Positions 35,510 through 43,373 of a DNA stretch of 64,000 nucleotides are shown one piece after another. Positions within the stretch are counted from its first letter, which is position 1, and every line of letters starts with the position of its first letter. Made by a program: the position numbers and the translations under genes. This stretch comes from VFZN01 sp050249615 (GTDB lineage: Bacteria > Acidobacteriota > Vicinamibacteria > Vicinamibacterales > UBA2999), in assembly GCA_050249615.1 (NCBI GenBank), contig JBFWQE010000001.1, positions 108,051 through 172,050 of the forward strand. The letters are read 5' to 3'. The notes beneath the pieces were generated by a model. The model searched no databases and was not told where the DNA came from. It saw only the letters and a program-made list of their open reading frames with translations.

Positions 35510-35598
35510 GGGCTTGGGGCTTGGGGCTTGGGGCTTGGGGCTTGAGGTCTTGAGGTCTTGAGGTCTTGAGGTCTTGAGGTCTTGAGGTCTTGAGGGAT
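35510..35598. repeat. Tandem GGGGCTT / GAGGTCTT array after the protease stop
   Basis: Starting with the base after the TAG, five copies of the 7-mer GGGGCTT are followed by six copies of the 8-mer GAGGTCTT. The same units occur near purH (51880-51915) on the other strand, also next to a stop codon. Confidence 0.85.
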
Positions 35599-35608
35599 CT
35601 GAGTGGAG

Positions 35609-35640
35609 CGCCGGGGCTTCAGCCCCGGCGTTTCCTTTCT
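35609..35640 (+). terminator. Intrinsic terminator after the M4 protease, facing radA
   Basis: CGCCGGGGC-TTCA-GCCCCGGCG, a 9-bp GC stem with a tetraloop, is followed by TTTCCTTTCT. It suits the plus-strand gene. The hairpin may also serve radA from the other side, though without a U-tract. Confidence 0.75.
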
Positions 35641-37040
35641 CAGGAGAGCAGCACGTCCAGCGCCTCGCCGACGGAGCGGACGCCTACGAGCTCGGCCCGG
35701 GCCTCGTCGCGCCCCGTGGCCGCGGCATCGACACCAGCCTCGACGTTCGCCGCCGGAAGGACGATGCGGGTGAAACCCATCTGCTCGGCCTCGCGGATGC
35801 GGAGCGGCGCCTGGGGCACGCCCCGAATCTCGCCGCCCAGGCCCACCTCGCCAAAGACTGCCGTTCCCTGCGACACGGGCCGGTTGCGCAGGCTGGACGC
35901 CACGGCCGACACGATGGCCAGGTCTGCCGCGGGCTCGTCGATGGTCATGCCGCCCGCGATGTTCACGAACACGTCATCGCTCACGAGGTGGAGGCCGGCG
36001 CGCTTCTCGAGGACCGCCAGCAGCAGCGTCAGCCGCGCCTGGTCGAGGCCCACCGCCATGCGGCGGGCCATGCCGTAGCTGCTGGTGCTGACGAGCGCCT
36101 GCACTTCCACGAGGATGGGGCGGGACCCCTCGAGGCAGCAAAGCACGGCCGATCCGGGCGTGGCCTGCGGGCGTTCCGCGAGGAAGAGCGCCGACGGGTT
36201 GGGCACGGGCTTGAGCCCGGCCCCGGTCATCTCGAAGACGCCCAGCTCGCTGACCGCGCCGAACCGGTTCTTCACGGCCCGGACGACGCGGTGCGAGTGG
36301 TGGCGCTCGCCTTCGAAGTAGAGCACCGTGTCGACCACGTGCTCCAGCGCCTTGGGCCCGGCGATGTTGCCGTCCTTGGTGACGTGCCCGACGAGGAAGG
36401 TCGGGATGTTGTGGCCCTTGGCGGTGAAGAGGAACTGCGTGGCCGCCTCGCGCACCTGCCCGATGCTGCCCGGCGCCGACTGGAACTTCAGCGAGAAGAC
36501 GGTCTGCACCGAGTCCACGACGAGCAGCTTCGGCTTGACCCGGCCCACCTCTTCGAGAATCCGCTCGATGCAGGTTTCCGCCAGCAGGTAGAGGGGCGCA
36601 TCGCCCACGCCCAGCCGATCCCCGCGCGACTTGATCTGGTGCTCGGACTCCTCACCCGAGGCGTACAGAACGGACCCGACGCTGTGGGCGAAGTTGGCCG
36701 TGGCCTGGAGCAGCAGCGTGGACTTGCCGATGCCCGGCTCGCCGCCGAGGAGCACCAGCGACCCCGGCACGATGCCGCCGCCCAGCACGCGGTCGAATTC
36801 GCCAATGCCCGTGGAGATGCGCTCGGCGTGTGTGGACTCGATCTCCGAGTAGCGCACGGCACCCTGCGAGGTGCCCCCCAGCGCATAGCGATGCCCCGCC
36901 ACCGAGGCCACGGCCGCGGGCTCGACGGCCCGCTCCTCGACGAACGAGTTCCACGCGCCGCAGTCCGGGCAGCGGCCCTGCCACTTCGGCGACTGCGAGC
37001 CGCACTCCTGACACACGAACACGGGCCTGGGCTGCTTCAT
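35640..37040 (-). CDS. radA: DNA repair protein RadA
   Basis: 466 residues. The C4 zinc finger has cysteines 10, 13, 24 and 27 (CQECGSQSPKWQGRCPDC). The RecA-like core has Walker A GGEPGIGKSTLL and the diagnostic KNRFG motif (AVKNRFGAVSELGVF). The C-terminal Lon-type domain (VFVNIAGGMTIDEPAADLAI) is complete. It promotes branch migration in recombination and repair. In this window it precedes yacL-like, ispDF and gltX on the same strand, as in Bacillus. Confidence 0.96.
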   Translation of the reverse strand: MKQPRPVFVCQECGSQSPKWQGRCPDCGAWNSFVEERAVEPAAVASVAGHRYALGGTSQGAVRYSEIESTHAERISTGIGEFDRVLGGGIVPGSLVLLGGEPGIGKSTLLLQATANFAHSVGSVLYASGEESEHQIKSRGDRLGVGDAPLYLLAETCIERILEEVGRVKPKLLVVDSVQTVFSLKFQSAPGSIGQVREAATQFLFTAKGHNIPTFLVGHVTKDGNIAGPKALEHVVDTVLYFEGERHHSHRVVRAVKNRFGAVSELGVFEMTGAGLKPVPNPSALFLAERPQATPGSAVLCCLEGSRPILVEVQALVSTSSYGMARRMAVGLDQARLTLLLAVLEKRAGLHLVSDDVFVNIAGGMTIDEPAADLAIVSAVASSLRNRPVSQGTAVFGEVGLGGEIRGVPQAPLRIREAEQMGFTRIVLPAANVEAGVDAAATGRDEARAELVGVRSVGEALDVLLS

Positions 37041-37371
37041 CGCGATGAGTTCATTGTCTCATCGTCGGGGGTCAGGGACTTGGGACTTGGGACTTGGGAC
37101 TTGGGTCCTGGGTCTTGGGTCTTGGGTCTTGGGTCTTGGGGCGTGGGGCGTGGGGCGTGGGGCGTGGGGCGTGCGTGGGTCTTGAGATCTCGGAGGCTTG
37201 GGCCTGGGGGTCTGGGAAGCTGGGGGGAGGATCGAGGGCGGGCATCGGCACTGAGCTGCAAATGTACCAATCCCCAATCACCCAATCGCTCAATCCAATG
37301 CCCCAATCCCACAATCTTCAATCGCCCAATGAATTGCCAATCGTCAATCGGCAATCATCAATGGACAGGCG
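37041..37371. repeat. Compound repeat region between alr and radA
   Basis: 331 nt without a gene. From the radA side: five GGGACTT-type units, four GGGTCTT units and five GGGGCGT units (37072-37175), then a G-rich stretch. From about 37265 to 37368 lies a one-armed GATTG/CATTG element, ending CAATCATCAATGGACAGGC directly beside the alr stop. In alr orientation its unit order is the same as in the copy at 30143. Confidence 0.8.
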
Positions 37372-38547
37372 TCAGTACACCCGCTGTACCCTGGCCCCGA
37401 GCCGGCAGAGGACCTCGTAGGGAATGGTGCCGATCCAGCTGGCCATCTCCCGGGCGTCGATGCGCTGCCACGACTCGTCTCCCTGGACGCCGAGGAACAC
37501 GACTTCGTCGCCGGGGTTCACCTCGGGGATGTCCGTGACGTCGACGGTGAGCATGTCCATGCTCACCGCGCCGACGATCGGCGCGCGGCGGCCGCGAACG
37601 AGCGCCACGCCGCGGCCCTCGAGGCGGCGGTCGAGGCCATCGGCGTAGCCGGCGGGCACGATGGCCAGCGACGTCGGGCGCTCCGCGGTGAACCGGGCAC
37701 CGTAGCCGACCGGCTCGCCGGTACGCACGCCCTTCACCGCCACCACGCGGCTCGACAGCGACATCACGGGGCGCAGCGCGAGCATGGTGTGCAGCGGCGG
37801 CGGCACCAGGCCGTAGAGCAGCAGGCCTGGCCGCACGAAGTCGTACCAGACCCGTGAATCGCGCACCAGCGCCGCGGAGCTGGCGGCATGCCGCAGGCGA
37901 GGCCCGCCGCCGAGGTCGTTCACCTCGAGGCACGCGGCCTCGAATCGGCGGCGCTGCTCCTCGAAGAGCGGCGACTCCGGGTCATCGGCCGTGCCGAAGT
38001 GGGTGTGCACGGCTTCCAGCCGCAGGTGCGCCGAGGCCAACAGCTCGGGCAGCGTCCTGCGAAGGTTGTCGTGGCGGAAGCCGAGGCGGTTGAGGCCGGT
38101 GTCGATCTTGAGGTGATAGCCGAGCGTGACGCCCCGCCCGGCCGCGGCCGCCTGCAGGGCCCGTCCCGCCGCGGGGCTCGAGATGGTGGGCGTGAGCCGG
38201 TAGTCGAAGACCCCGGACACGTCGCTCACGCTGAGGGCGCCGAAGACGAGGATGGGCGCGCGGATGCCGGCCTCGCGCAGGTCCGCCCCTTCCTCGATGT
38301 CGGCCACGGCCAGCATGGCCGCGCCCGCGCCCTCGAGCACGCGCGCCACGGGCCGCGCGCCGTGGCCGTAGGCGTTGGCCTTGACGACGGCGATGATGCC
38401 CGGCGCGCGGGGCACGCCCGCGCCGGCGGCGCGATTGATCGCGGCCTCCGACGCGAGATGCTCCTGAATGGCCCTGAAGTTCGACGCAAGCGCGTCGAGA
38501 TCGACGCGGGCCGCGGTGCAACGAATCAGCGACACGGATTGGGACAC
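37372..38547 (-). CDS. alr: Alanine racemase
   Basis: 391 residues from a GTG at 38547; an alternative GTG is five codons later. The PLP lysine lies in AVVKANAYGHGARPVARVLE. The C-terminal domain supplies the catalytic tyrosine region (VGYGARFTA) and the family motif GAVSMDMLTVDVTD. It makes D-alanine for peptidoglycan from L-alanine with pyridoxal phosphate. The start directly abuts a large CGCAGAT repeat array with no visible ribosome-binding site. Confidence 0.95.
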   Translation of the reverse strand: MSQSVSLIRCTAARVDLDALASNFRAIQEHLASEAAINRAAGAGVPRAPGIIAVVKANAYGHGARPVARVLEGAGAAMLAVADIEEGADLREAGIRAPILVFGALSVSDVSGVFDYRLTPTISSPAAGRALQAAAAGRGVTLGYHLKIDTGLNRLGFRHDNLRRTLPELLASAHLRLEAVHTHFGTADDPESPLFEEQRRRFEAACLEVNDLGGGPRLRHAASSAALVRDSRVWYDFVRPGLLLYGLVPPPLHTMLALRPVMSLSSRVVAVKGVRTGEPVGYGARFTAERPTSLAIVPAGYADGLDRRLEGRGVALVRGRRAPIVGAVSMDMLTVDVTDIPEVNPGDEVVFLGVQGDESWQRIDAREMASWIGTIPYEVLCRLGARVQRVY

Positions 38548-39139
38548 AGATGACGCAGAGGACGCAGAGGACGCAGATGGCGCAGAGGACGCAGATGGCG
38601 CAGAGGACGCAGAGGACGCAGAGAACGCAGAGGACGCAGCGAACGCAGATGGCGCAGCGAACGCAGATGGCGCAGCGAACGCAGATGGCGCAGAGGGCGC
38701 AGAGGACGCAGAGAACGCAGAGGACGCAGCGAACGCAGATGGCGCAGCGAACGCAGATGGCGCAGCGAACGCAGATGGCCATCCAGCAGATCGTGCAGAG
38801 GCGGCTGGTCGTCCAGATGTTGAAAACGGTTCGGGTGAGCCGGCAGCGAACGGCGCGACTGGCGCAGGCGAAGCAAGCGTCCCTGACTCATCTGCGTCAT
38901 CTGCACGCCATCTGCGGCGTCCGCGTCATCGGCGGCTTCCCCGTCACCTGCGCCATCTGCGGCCTCCGCGTCACCGGCGCCATCTGCGGCCTCCGCGTCA
39001 CTTCCGCGTCGTCTGCGGCTTCCCCGTGATCTGCGTCATCTGCGCCATCTGCGGCCCCCGCGTCATTGTCGCCATCTGCGGCGTCCCCGTGATCTGCGTC
39101 ATCTGCGCCATCTGCGGCCTCCGCGTCCGACATCGGCGT
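38548..39139. repeat. Large inverted array of CGCAGAT/ATCTGCG units between dnaB and alr
   Basis: 592 nt without a gene. From 38548 to 38790 there are about 27 copies of 9-bp units (GACGCAGAG, GACGCAGAT, GGCGCAGAT, AACGCAGAT), in part forming an 18-bp period. After about 90 nt of unrelated sequence, 38883-39135 carries the reverse-complement type (ATCTGCGTC, ATCTGCGCC, ATCTGCGGC), reaching to the dnaB stop. The two arms could pair into a hairpin of more than 200 bp. Both strands stay open over much of it because the period is a multiple of three. I regard these frames as non-coding. Confidence 0.85.
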
Positions 39140-40495
39140 TCATCCCGCGTCCCCTCCGTGTGCGAGGTTGGCGAACCGCGTCTGCTCGCGCAGGAACGCC
39201 AGCTTGATCGTCCCGGTGGGGCCGTTGCGCTGCTTGGCGATGATGAGCTCGGCGACCCCGTCGTTCTCGCTGGGCTCGTCGCCCAGCTTGTACATCTCCT
39301 CGCGGAAGATCAGCACGACGACGTCGGCATCCTGCTCGAGGGCGCCGGATTCGCGGAGGTCCGACAGCTGCGGCCGCTTGTCGGAGCGGGCCTCCGGCGC
39401 GCGCGACAGCTGCGACAGCACGATGATGGGCACGCTCAGCTCCTTCGCGAGGCCCTTCAGCGACCGCGAGATGGACGCCAGCTCCAGGGTGCGGTTCTCG
39501 AAGCGGCCGCGCCCGGTCATCAGCTGCACGTAGTCGATGGCGAGCAGGTGCAGGCCGTGCTCGGCCTGGAGCCGGCGCGCCTTCGCGCGCATTTCGAGCA
39601 CGCCGATGCCCGCGGTGTCGTCGATGAACAGCTGCGCGTCACCCAGCGTCTCGAGGGCGTGCGTGATCTGCCCGTACTCGCGCTGGCCGATCTGCCCGCT
39701 CAGCAGGCGGTAGGTGTCGATCCGCGCCTCGGACGCGAGCATGCGCATGAAGAGCTGCTCCTTCGACATCTCGAGGCTGAAGAAGCCCGCGACGCGGCCC
39801 TGGGTCGCCACGTGCTGGCAGATGTTCAGCACGAGGCTGGTCTTGCCCATCGAGGGCCGCGCGGCGACGATGACCAGGTCGCCGGGCTGCAGGCCGCGCG
39901 TCTTGCGGTCCAGGTCGTCGAAGCCCGTGGGCACGCCCGTGATGTAGCTCTTGTGCTCGAAGAGCTTCTCGATCTTCGGGAAGCTCTCCTTCACCAGCTC
40001 GCGCATGGGCATGAAGCCCTGCTTCACGCGGTCTTCCGCCACCGCGAAGATGGCGCTCTCCGCGTCGTCCAGGATGAGATCCGCCTCCTGGTCGGCCTCG
40101 TAGGCGTTGGCGAGGATCTTGTTGGCCGAGAAAATCAGCGCGCGCAGCGTCGCCTTCTCCTTCACGATCTGCGCGTAGTACTCGACGTTGGTCGAGCGCG
40201 GGACGCCGTCCACGAGCGAGGCGACGTAGGCGGGCCCGCCCACTTCCTCCAGCTCGCCCGAGCGCTCGAGCGCCTCCTTGAGCGTGACCAGGTCGATGGG
40301 CTGGCTCCGCTCGGCCAAATCCGTCATCCGCTCGAAGATCCGCCGGTGCGCGTCGCGGAAGAACGCCTGCGCGGTGATGACCGCCGCGGCCAGGTTGAAC
40401 GTGTGGTTGTCGATGAGGATGGCGCCCAGCACCGACCGCTCCGCCTCGAGGTTGTGCGGCAGCGTGCGGGCGGGCGATGCAACGGACTCGGCCAC
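39140..40495 (-). CDS. dnaB: Replicative DNA helicase DnaB
   Basis: 451 residues, normal length, no intein. The N-terminal collar domain (LPHNLEAERSVLGAILIDN) is followed by the RecA-like helicase domain with Walker A ARPSMGKTSLVLN, the DnaB signature KLAIDYVQ-type segment (LHLLAIDYVQLMTGRG) and the motif LSQLSRAPEARSDKRPQLSDL. It unwinds DNA at the replication fork. The order rpsF-rpsR-rplI-dnaB is conserved in many bacteria. Repeat arrays lie on both sides. Confidence 0.96.
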   Translation of the reverse strand: MAESVASPARTLPHNLEAERSVLGAILIDNHTFNLAAAVITAQAFFRDAHRRIFERMTDLAERSQPIDLVTLKEALERSGELEEVGGPAYVASLVDGVPRSTNVEYYAQIVKEKATLRALIFSANKILANAYEADQEADLILDDAESAIFAVAEDRVKQGFMPMRELVKESFPKIEKLFEHKSYITGVPTGFDDLDRKTRGLQPGDLVIVAARPSMGKTSLVLNICQHVATQGRVAGFFSLEMSKEQLFMRMLASEARIDTYRLLSGQIGQREYGQITHALETLGDAQLFIDDTAGIGVLEMRAKARRLQAEHGLHLLAIDYVQLMTGRGRFENRTLELASISRSLKGLAKELSVPIIVLSQLSRAPEARSDKRPQLSDLRESGALEQDADVVVLIFREEMYKLGDEPSENDGVAELIIAKQRNGPTGTIKLAFLREQTRFANLAHGGDAG

Positions 40496-40504
40496 GCGCG
40501 GATC

Positions 40505-40613
40505 TTAATACGGAGGATGCGGGGAGATGTCAGCGGAGATCGCGAGCCGGGAGCCGGGGAGCGGCGGAGCCGCGGCCGACTCCCCACCCCCGGTTCCCGA
40601 CTCCCGACGCGTG
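40505..40613. repeat. Inverted GTCGGGAG / CTCCCGGC array between rplI and dnaB
   Basis: On the minus strand, just after the rplI stop, GTCGGGAGTCGGGAACCGGG is followed at about 60 nt by the opposing arm CTCCCCGGCTCCCGGCTC. The arms can pair around a GC-rich centre. It is another stop-adjacent hairpin array, lying within the rpsF-rpsR-rplI-dnaB transcript. Confidence 0.65.
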
Positions 40614-40614
40614 C

Positions 40615-41061
40615 CTATTCTTCCTTCACGACCGCCACGCGCAGCTGCGCGGTGACGTCGCGATGCAGCTTCACGGGCACCGTGCTCTCGCCCAGCGCCT
40701 TCAGCGGGTCGGGCAGCAGGATCTTGCGACGGTCGATGTCGAAGCCCCTGGCCTTCAGCAGGTCGGCGATGTCGGCGTTGGTCACCGACCCGTACAGCTG
40801 ATCGTTCTCGCCCACCTTGCGCGCGATCGACAGGTCGAGCGCCGTCAGCCGCGTCGCGATGGCCTCGGCGGCCGCCCGCTCCTCGGCCTCGCGCGCCTCG
40901 ACGATCTTCCGCTCCCGCTCCACGCGCTTGCGGTTCGCCTCGGTGGCCTCGAGCGCCAGCTTGCGGGGCAGGAGGTAGTTCCTGGCGTAGCCGTCCGCCA
41001 CCTTGACGATCTCGCCGCGGCGGCCGACGTGCTCCACGTGGTCTCGAAGAATCACTTCCAT
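40615..41061 (-). CDS. rplI: 50S ribosomal protein L9
   Basis: 148 residues. The N-terminal RNA-binding domain (MEVILRDHVEHVGRRGEIVKV...GYARNYLLPRKLAL) is followed by a long connecting helix rich in Arg/Glu/Ala, then the C-terminal domain (LYGSVTNADIADLLKARG). Thirteen nt after rpsR. Confidence 0.96.
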   Translation of the reverse strand: MEVILRDHVEHVGRRGEIVKVADGYARNYLLPRKLALEATEANRKRVERERKIVEAREAEERAAAEAIATRLTALDLSIARKVGENDQLYGSVTNADIADLLKARGFDIDRRKILLPDPLKALGESTVPVKLHRDVTAQLRVAVVKEE

Positions 41062-41074
41062 TGGCTGGCTCCCG

Positions 41075-41377
41075 CTAGTCCGACGCGTAGGGCAGCAGCG
41101 CGAGCTGCCGCGCCCGGAAGATCGCCACGCGCAGCGCGCGCTGGTGCTTCGCGCAGGTGCCCGAGATGCGGCGCGGCAGCACCTTGCCGCGCTCGGGGAC
41201 GAAGCCGCTCAGCAGCTTGACGTCCTTGTAGTTGATGTCGTCGATGCGGTCCGCGCAGAACTTGCAGACCTTGCGACGCCGGAACAGGCCGCGGCGCTGG
41301 CCGCCCTGCTTGTCCCCGCCCGCCGCGCCCTTGCCCCGGCCGCCGGGGCCACTCGGTTTCCTTCCGCCAAATGCCAT
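41075..41377 (-). CDS. rpsR: 30S ribosomal protein S18
   Basis: 100 residues. A glycine/lysine-rich N-terminal extension of about 30 residues precedes the S18 core (CKFCADRIDDINYKDVKLLSG, then RISGTCAKHQRALRVAIFRA). It retains cysteines in CKFC and the TCAKH segment, so a zinc-binding form is possible. It binds S6 in the 30S platform. Four nt separate it from rpsF. Confidence 0.96.
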   Translation of the reverse strand: MAFGGRKPSGPGGRGKGAAGGDKQGGQRRGLFRRRKVCKFCADRIDDINYKDVKLLSGFVPERGKVLPRRISGTCAKHQRALRVAIFRARQLALLPYASD

Positions 41378-41381
41378 GAGC

Positions 41382-41837
41382 CTATGCCTCCACGTCCACG
41401 CCTTCGTACGTCAGGTCGGCGTCGTCATCGGTGTCGCGCTGCGGTCCCTCGCCCGGCTGGCGCTCGGGCGGCAGCCCGCGCGCGATGCGGCGCCGCCGCG
41501 ACTCTTCCTGCCGCTTGGTGCGGGCGCGCTCGGCCACGAGCTGACGCTCGTCCACGCGCACCACCAGGTGCCGGATGAGGCCGTCGGTCACCTTCAGGCG
41601 ACGGTCGATTTCCTTCATGAGCTCGCCCGAGCCCTGGATGACGTGGAGCACGTAGAAGCCTTCCTTGTGCTTCCCGATCTCGTAGGCGAGCTTGCGCCGG
41701 CCCCACGGCTCGGTCTTCTCGATCGAGCCGCCCAGGCGCTGGACGATGCCCTCGACCTGGGCCTGGAGGTCGGCGACCTCCTGCTCGGTGGCCTCGGGCT
41801 TGAGGATGTAAATCAGTTCGTACGTGCGTGCACTCAT
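41382..41837 (-). CDS. rpsF: 30S ribosomal protein S6
   Basis: 151 residues from the ATG at 41837, which has AAGGAG 6 nt upstream. The S6 core (MSARTYELIYILKPEATEQE...GRRKLAYEIGKHKEGFYVLH) is followed by a charged C-terminal extension (about residues 100-151) ending in acidic residues. Longer in-frame starts are antisense to nothing known but lack a ribosome site. It is the first gene of the rpsF-rpsR-rplI-dnaB run. Confidence 0.95.
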   Translation of the reverse strand: MSARTYELIYILKPEATEQEVADLQAQVEGIVQRLGGSIEKTEPWGRRKLAYEIGKHKEGFYVLHVIQGSGELMKEIDRRLKVTDGLIRHLVVRVDERQLVAERARTKRQEESRRRRIARGLPPERQPGEGPQRDTDDDADLTYEGVDVEA

Positions 41838-41905
41838 CAGTTCTCCTTGTGGACAAACCGGAAGGCAGTTGCTTGTGCCTTCCCTTTCGGCCACCGAAGT
41901 GGCAA
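41838..41905 (-). promoter_or_regulatory. Structured rpsF leader, candidate S6:S18 autoregulatory site
   Basis: On the minus strand, a CCAC-TTCG-GTGG hairpin is followed by GGAAGGCA (41876-41883) pairing with TGCCTTCC (41860-41867). Then comes CCGGTTTGTCC and the AAGGAG ribosome site. The known S6:S18 leader places a CCG beside a stem just before rpsF, and this arrangement is similar. No covariance check was possible. Confidence 0.4.
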
Positions 41906-41919
41906 GGAGGCGGCCCGCC

Positions 41920-42567
41920 TCAGTTGGCGGGATCCCGTTCTTGCGTTCCGTCCGTCTTCCGCTCTTCCGTCGCGACGTGCCCTGCATTGAACGCGTTCAT
42001 CACGCGCTCGATTCCCTCGGCGATGAACAGCTCCGAGGCATCCGCGGCCCGCAGGATGGCCGCCGATATCGTGTCGCGCTCGTCCGGCCGGAACCGCCCG
42101 AGCACGTGGCCGGCCATGTCGGGACGCGCCACGATGCGCCCGTCGGCCGCCTGAATGTCTCCCCGCCCCACCCCGATCCGCAGCCGGGGATACGCCTGGG
42201 TGCCCAGCGACTGGGCCACGGACCTGAGGCCGTTGTGGCCGCCGTCGCTGCCCCCGCGCCGGGCCCGCAACCGCCCCAGCGGCAGCGCCGCGTCGTCGGC
42301 GATGACGAGCAGATCGGCGGGGTCGATCTTGTAGAAGTTCGCCAGGCCCGCCACCGACCGGCCGCTCAGGTTCATGTAAGTGAGCGGCTTGGCCAGCAGC
42401 ACCGGCTCGCCGTCCCGCACGGTCTTCGCCGCCAGGGCTTCGAACGCCTCGCGCCACTGATCCACGCCCCACCGGCGCGCCAGCTCGTCCACCACCTGGA
42501 ACCCGACGTTGTGCCGGGTCTCGCGATACTCGGCGCCGGGATTGCCGAGGCCGACGACGAGCTTCAT
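41920..42567 (-). CDS. pth: Peptidyl-tRNA hydrolase
   Basis: 215 residues from the ATG at 42567. The family start MKLVVGLGNPGAEYRETRHNVGF contains the catalytic His and the Asn. Further motifs are KPLTYMNLSGRSVAGLANFY and the RRGGSDGGHNGLRSV segment. It releases peptides from stalled peptidyl-tRNA. It sits between rplY and rpsF, as in many proteobacterial and acidobacterial genomes. Confidence 0.96.
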   Translation of the reverse strand: MKLVVGLGNPGAEYRETRHNVGFQVVDELARRWGVDQWREAFEALAAKTVRDGEPVLLAKPLTYMNLSGRSVAGLANFYKIDPADLLVIADDAALPLGRLRARRGGSDGGHNGLRSVAQSLGTQAYPRLRIGVGRGDIQAADGRIVARPDMAGHVLGRFRPDERDTISAAILRAADASELFIAEGIERVMNAFNAGHVATEERKTDGTQERDPAN

Positions 42568-42582
42568 GCCACTCCGGGTGAA

Positions 42583-42648
42583 TAGCGCCATGGCGCAATG
42601 ACGCAATGGCGCAATCTGCGTTATCTGCGCAATCTGCGCAATCTGCGT
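42583..42648. repeat. Short GCGCAATCTGC array between rplY and pth
   Basis: GCGCAATGACGCAATGGCGC followed by units of the type GCGCAATCTGCG and TTATCTGCGC, running directly into the rplY stop. It is the same CGCAGAT family as the large array at 38548. It occupies the whole rplY-pth space. Confidence 0.75.
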
Positions 42649-43340
42649 TACTTCTTCTTCTCGGCTTCGCCTTCCTTCTCGGTCTTGCCCTTCTTGATGA
42701 CCTCGGGCTCGGTGCCCGCGGCCGCCGGGGCGGCCACGCCCTCGGCGCCAGGCGCGGCTTCCTCGACCGCGCGCAGCGCCACCACGTGCACCAGCATCGT
42801 GTCACCGTCGGTGATCGGCGTCCACGTCACGCCCTGTGCCACGTCGCGGAGGTGAATCGCGTCGTTGAGCCCGAGCCCGCTGACATCCACCTCGATCGAG
42901 TTGGGGATCTCAGCCGGGAGGCACTCCACCTCGATCTCGCGGTGCAGGAAGTCGAGGATGCCGCCCTCCACCTTCACGCCGCGCGGCTCGCCGTGCAGGA
43001 CGATGGGCACCGTGACCTGGATCTTGCGGTCCATGTTCACGCGGTAGAAGTCCGCGTGCAGCGGGTGGTGGGTGATGGGGTCGAGCTGCACTTCCTTCAC
43101 CAGCACGCGTGCGTCGGCTTCGCCCGGCACCTTCAGGGTGATCAGGGTGTTCAACCCCGACTTCGAGTGGAGGATGCGCATGAACGGCTTCGGGTCCACC
43201 GCCACCTGCACCGGCGCGACGGCGTCGCCCGCCTTCTGGGCGCCGTAGACGACCGCGGGAATCTGGCCTGCCGCGCGGGTGCGGTTGTTCTCGTTCTTAC
43301 CGGTGGAGGTGCGCTTGACGACTTCGAGTACGGCTTCCAT
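42648..43340 (-). CDS. rplY: 50S ribosomal protein L25 (general stress protein Ctc type)
   Basis: 230 residues, the long TL5/Ctc form. The N-terminal 5S rRNA-binding domain (RTSTGKNENNRTRAAGQIPA) and the C-terminal beta domain (KVEGGILDFLHREIEVECLP...IPNSIEVDVSGL) are both present. The tail is Ala/Glu/Lys-rich. It follows prs by 33 nt, the conserved prs-rplY-pth order. Confidence 0.95.
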   Translation of the reverse strand: MEAVLEVVKRTSTGKNENNRTRAAGQIPAVVYGAQKAGDAVAPVQVAVDPKPFMRILHSKSGLNTLITLKVPGEADARVLVKEVQLDPITHHPLHADFYRVNMDRKIQVTVPIVLHGEPRGVKVEGGILDFLHREIEVECLPAEIPNSIEVDVSGLGLNDAIHLRDVAQGVTWTPITDGDTMLVHVVALRAVEEAAPGAEGVAAPAAAGTEPEVIKKGKTEKEGEAEKKK

Positions 43341-43373
43341 GGGTTCCTTCGCTCTCGGGCTCTCGATCGGGAC

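Noticed and set aside
38548..39139. Possible CRISPR array or repetitive protein in the CGCAGAT array
   Set aside because: Units are 9 bp without unique spacers and are arranged as two inverted arms; no cas genes are present. Frames stay open only because the period is a multiple of three.
40502..41220. Plus-strand open frames opposite dnaB, rplI and rpsR
   Set aside because: They are shadows of ribosomal genes with no recognisable domains.
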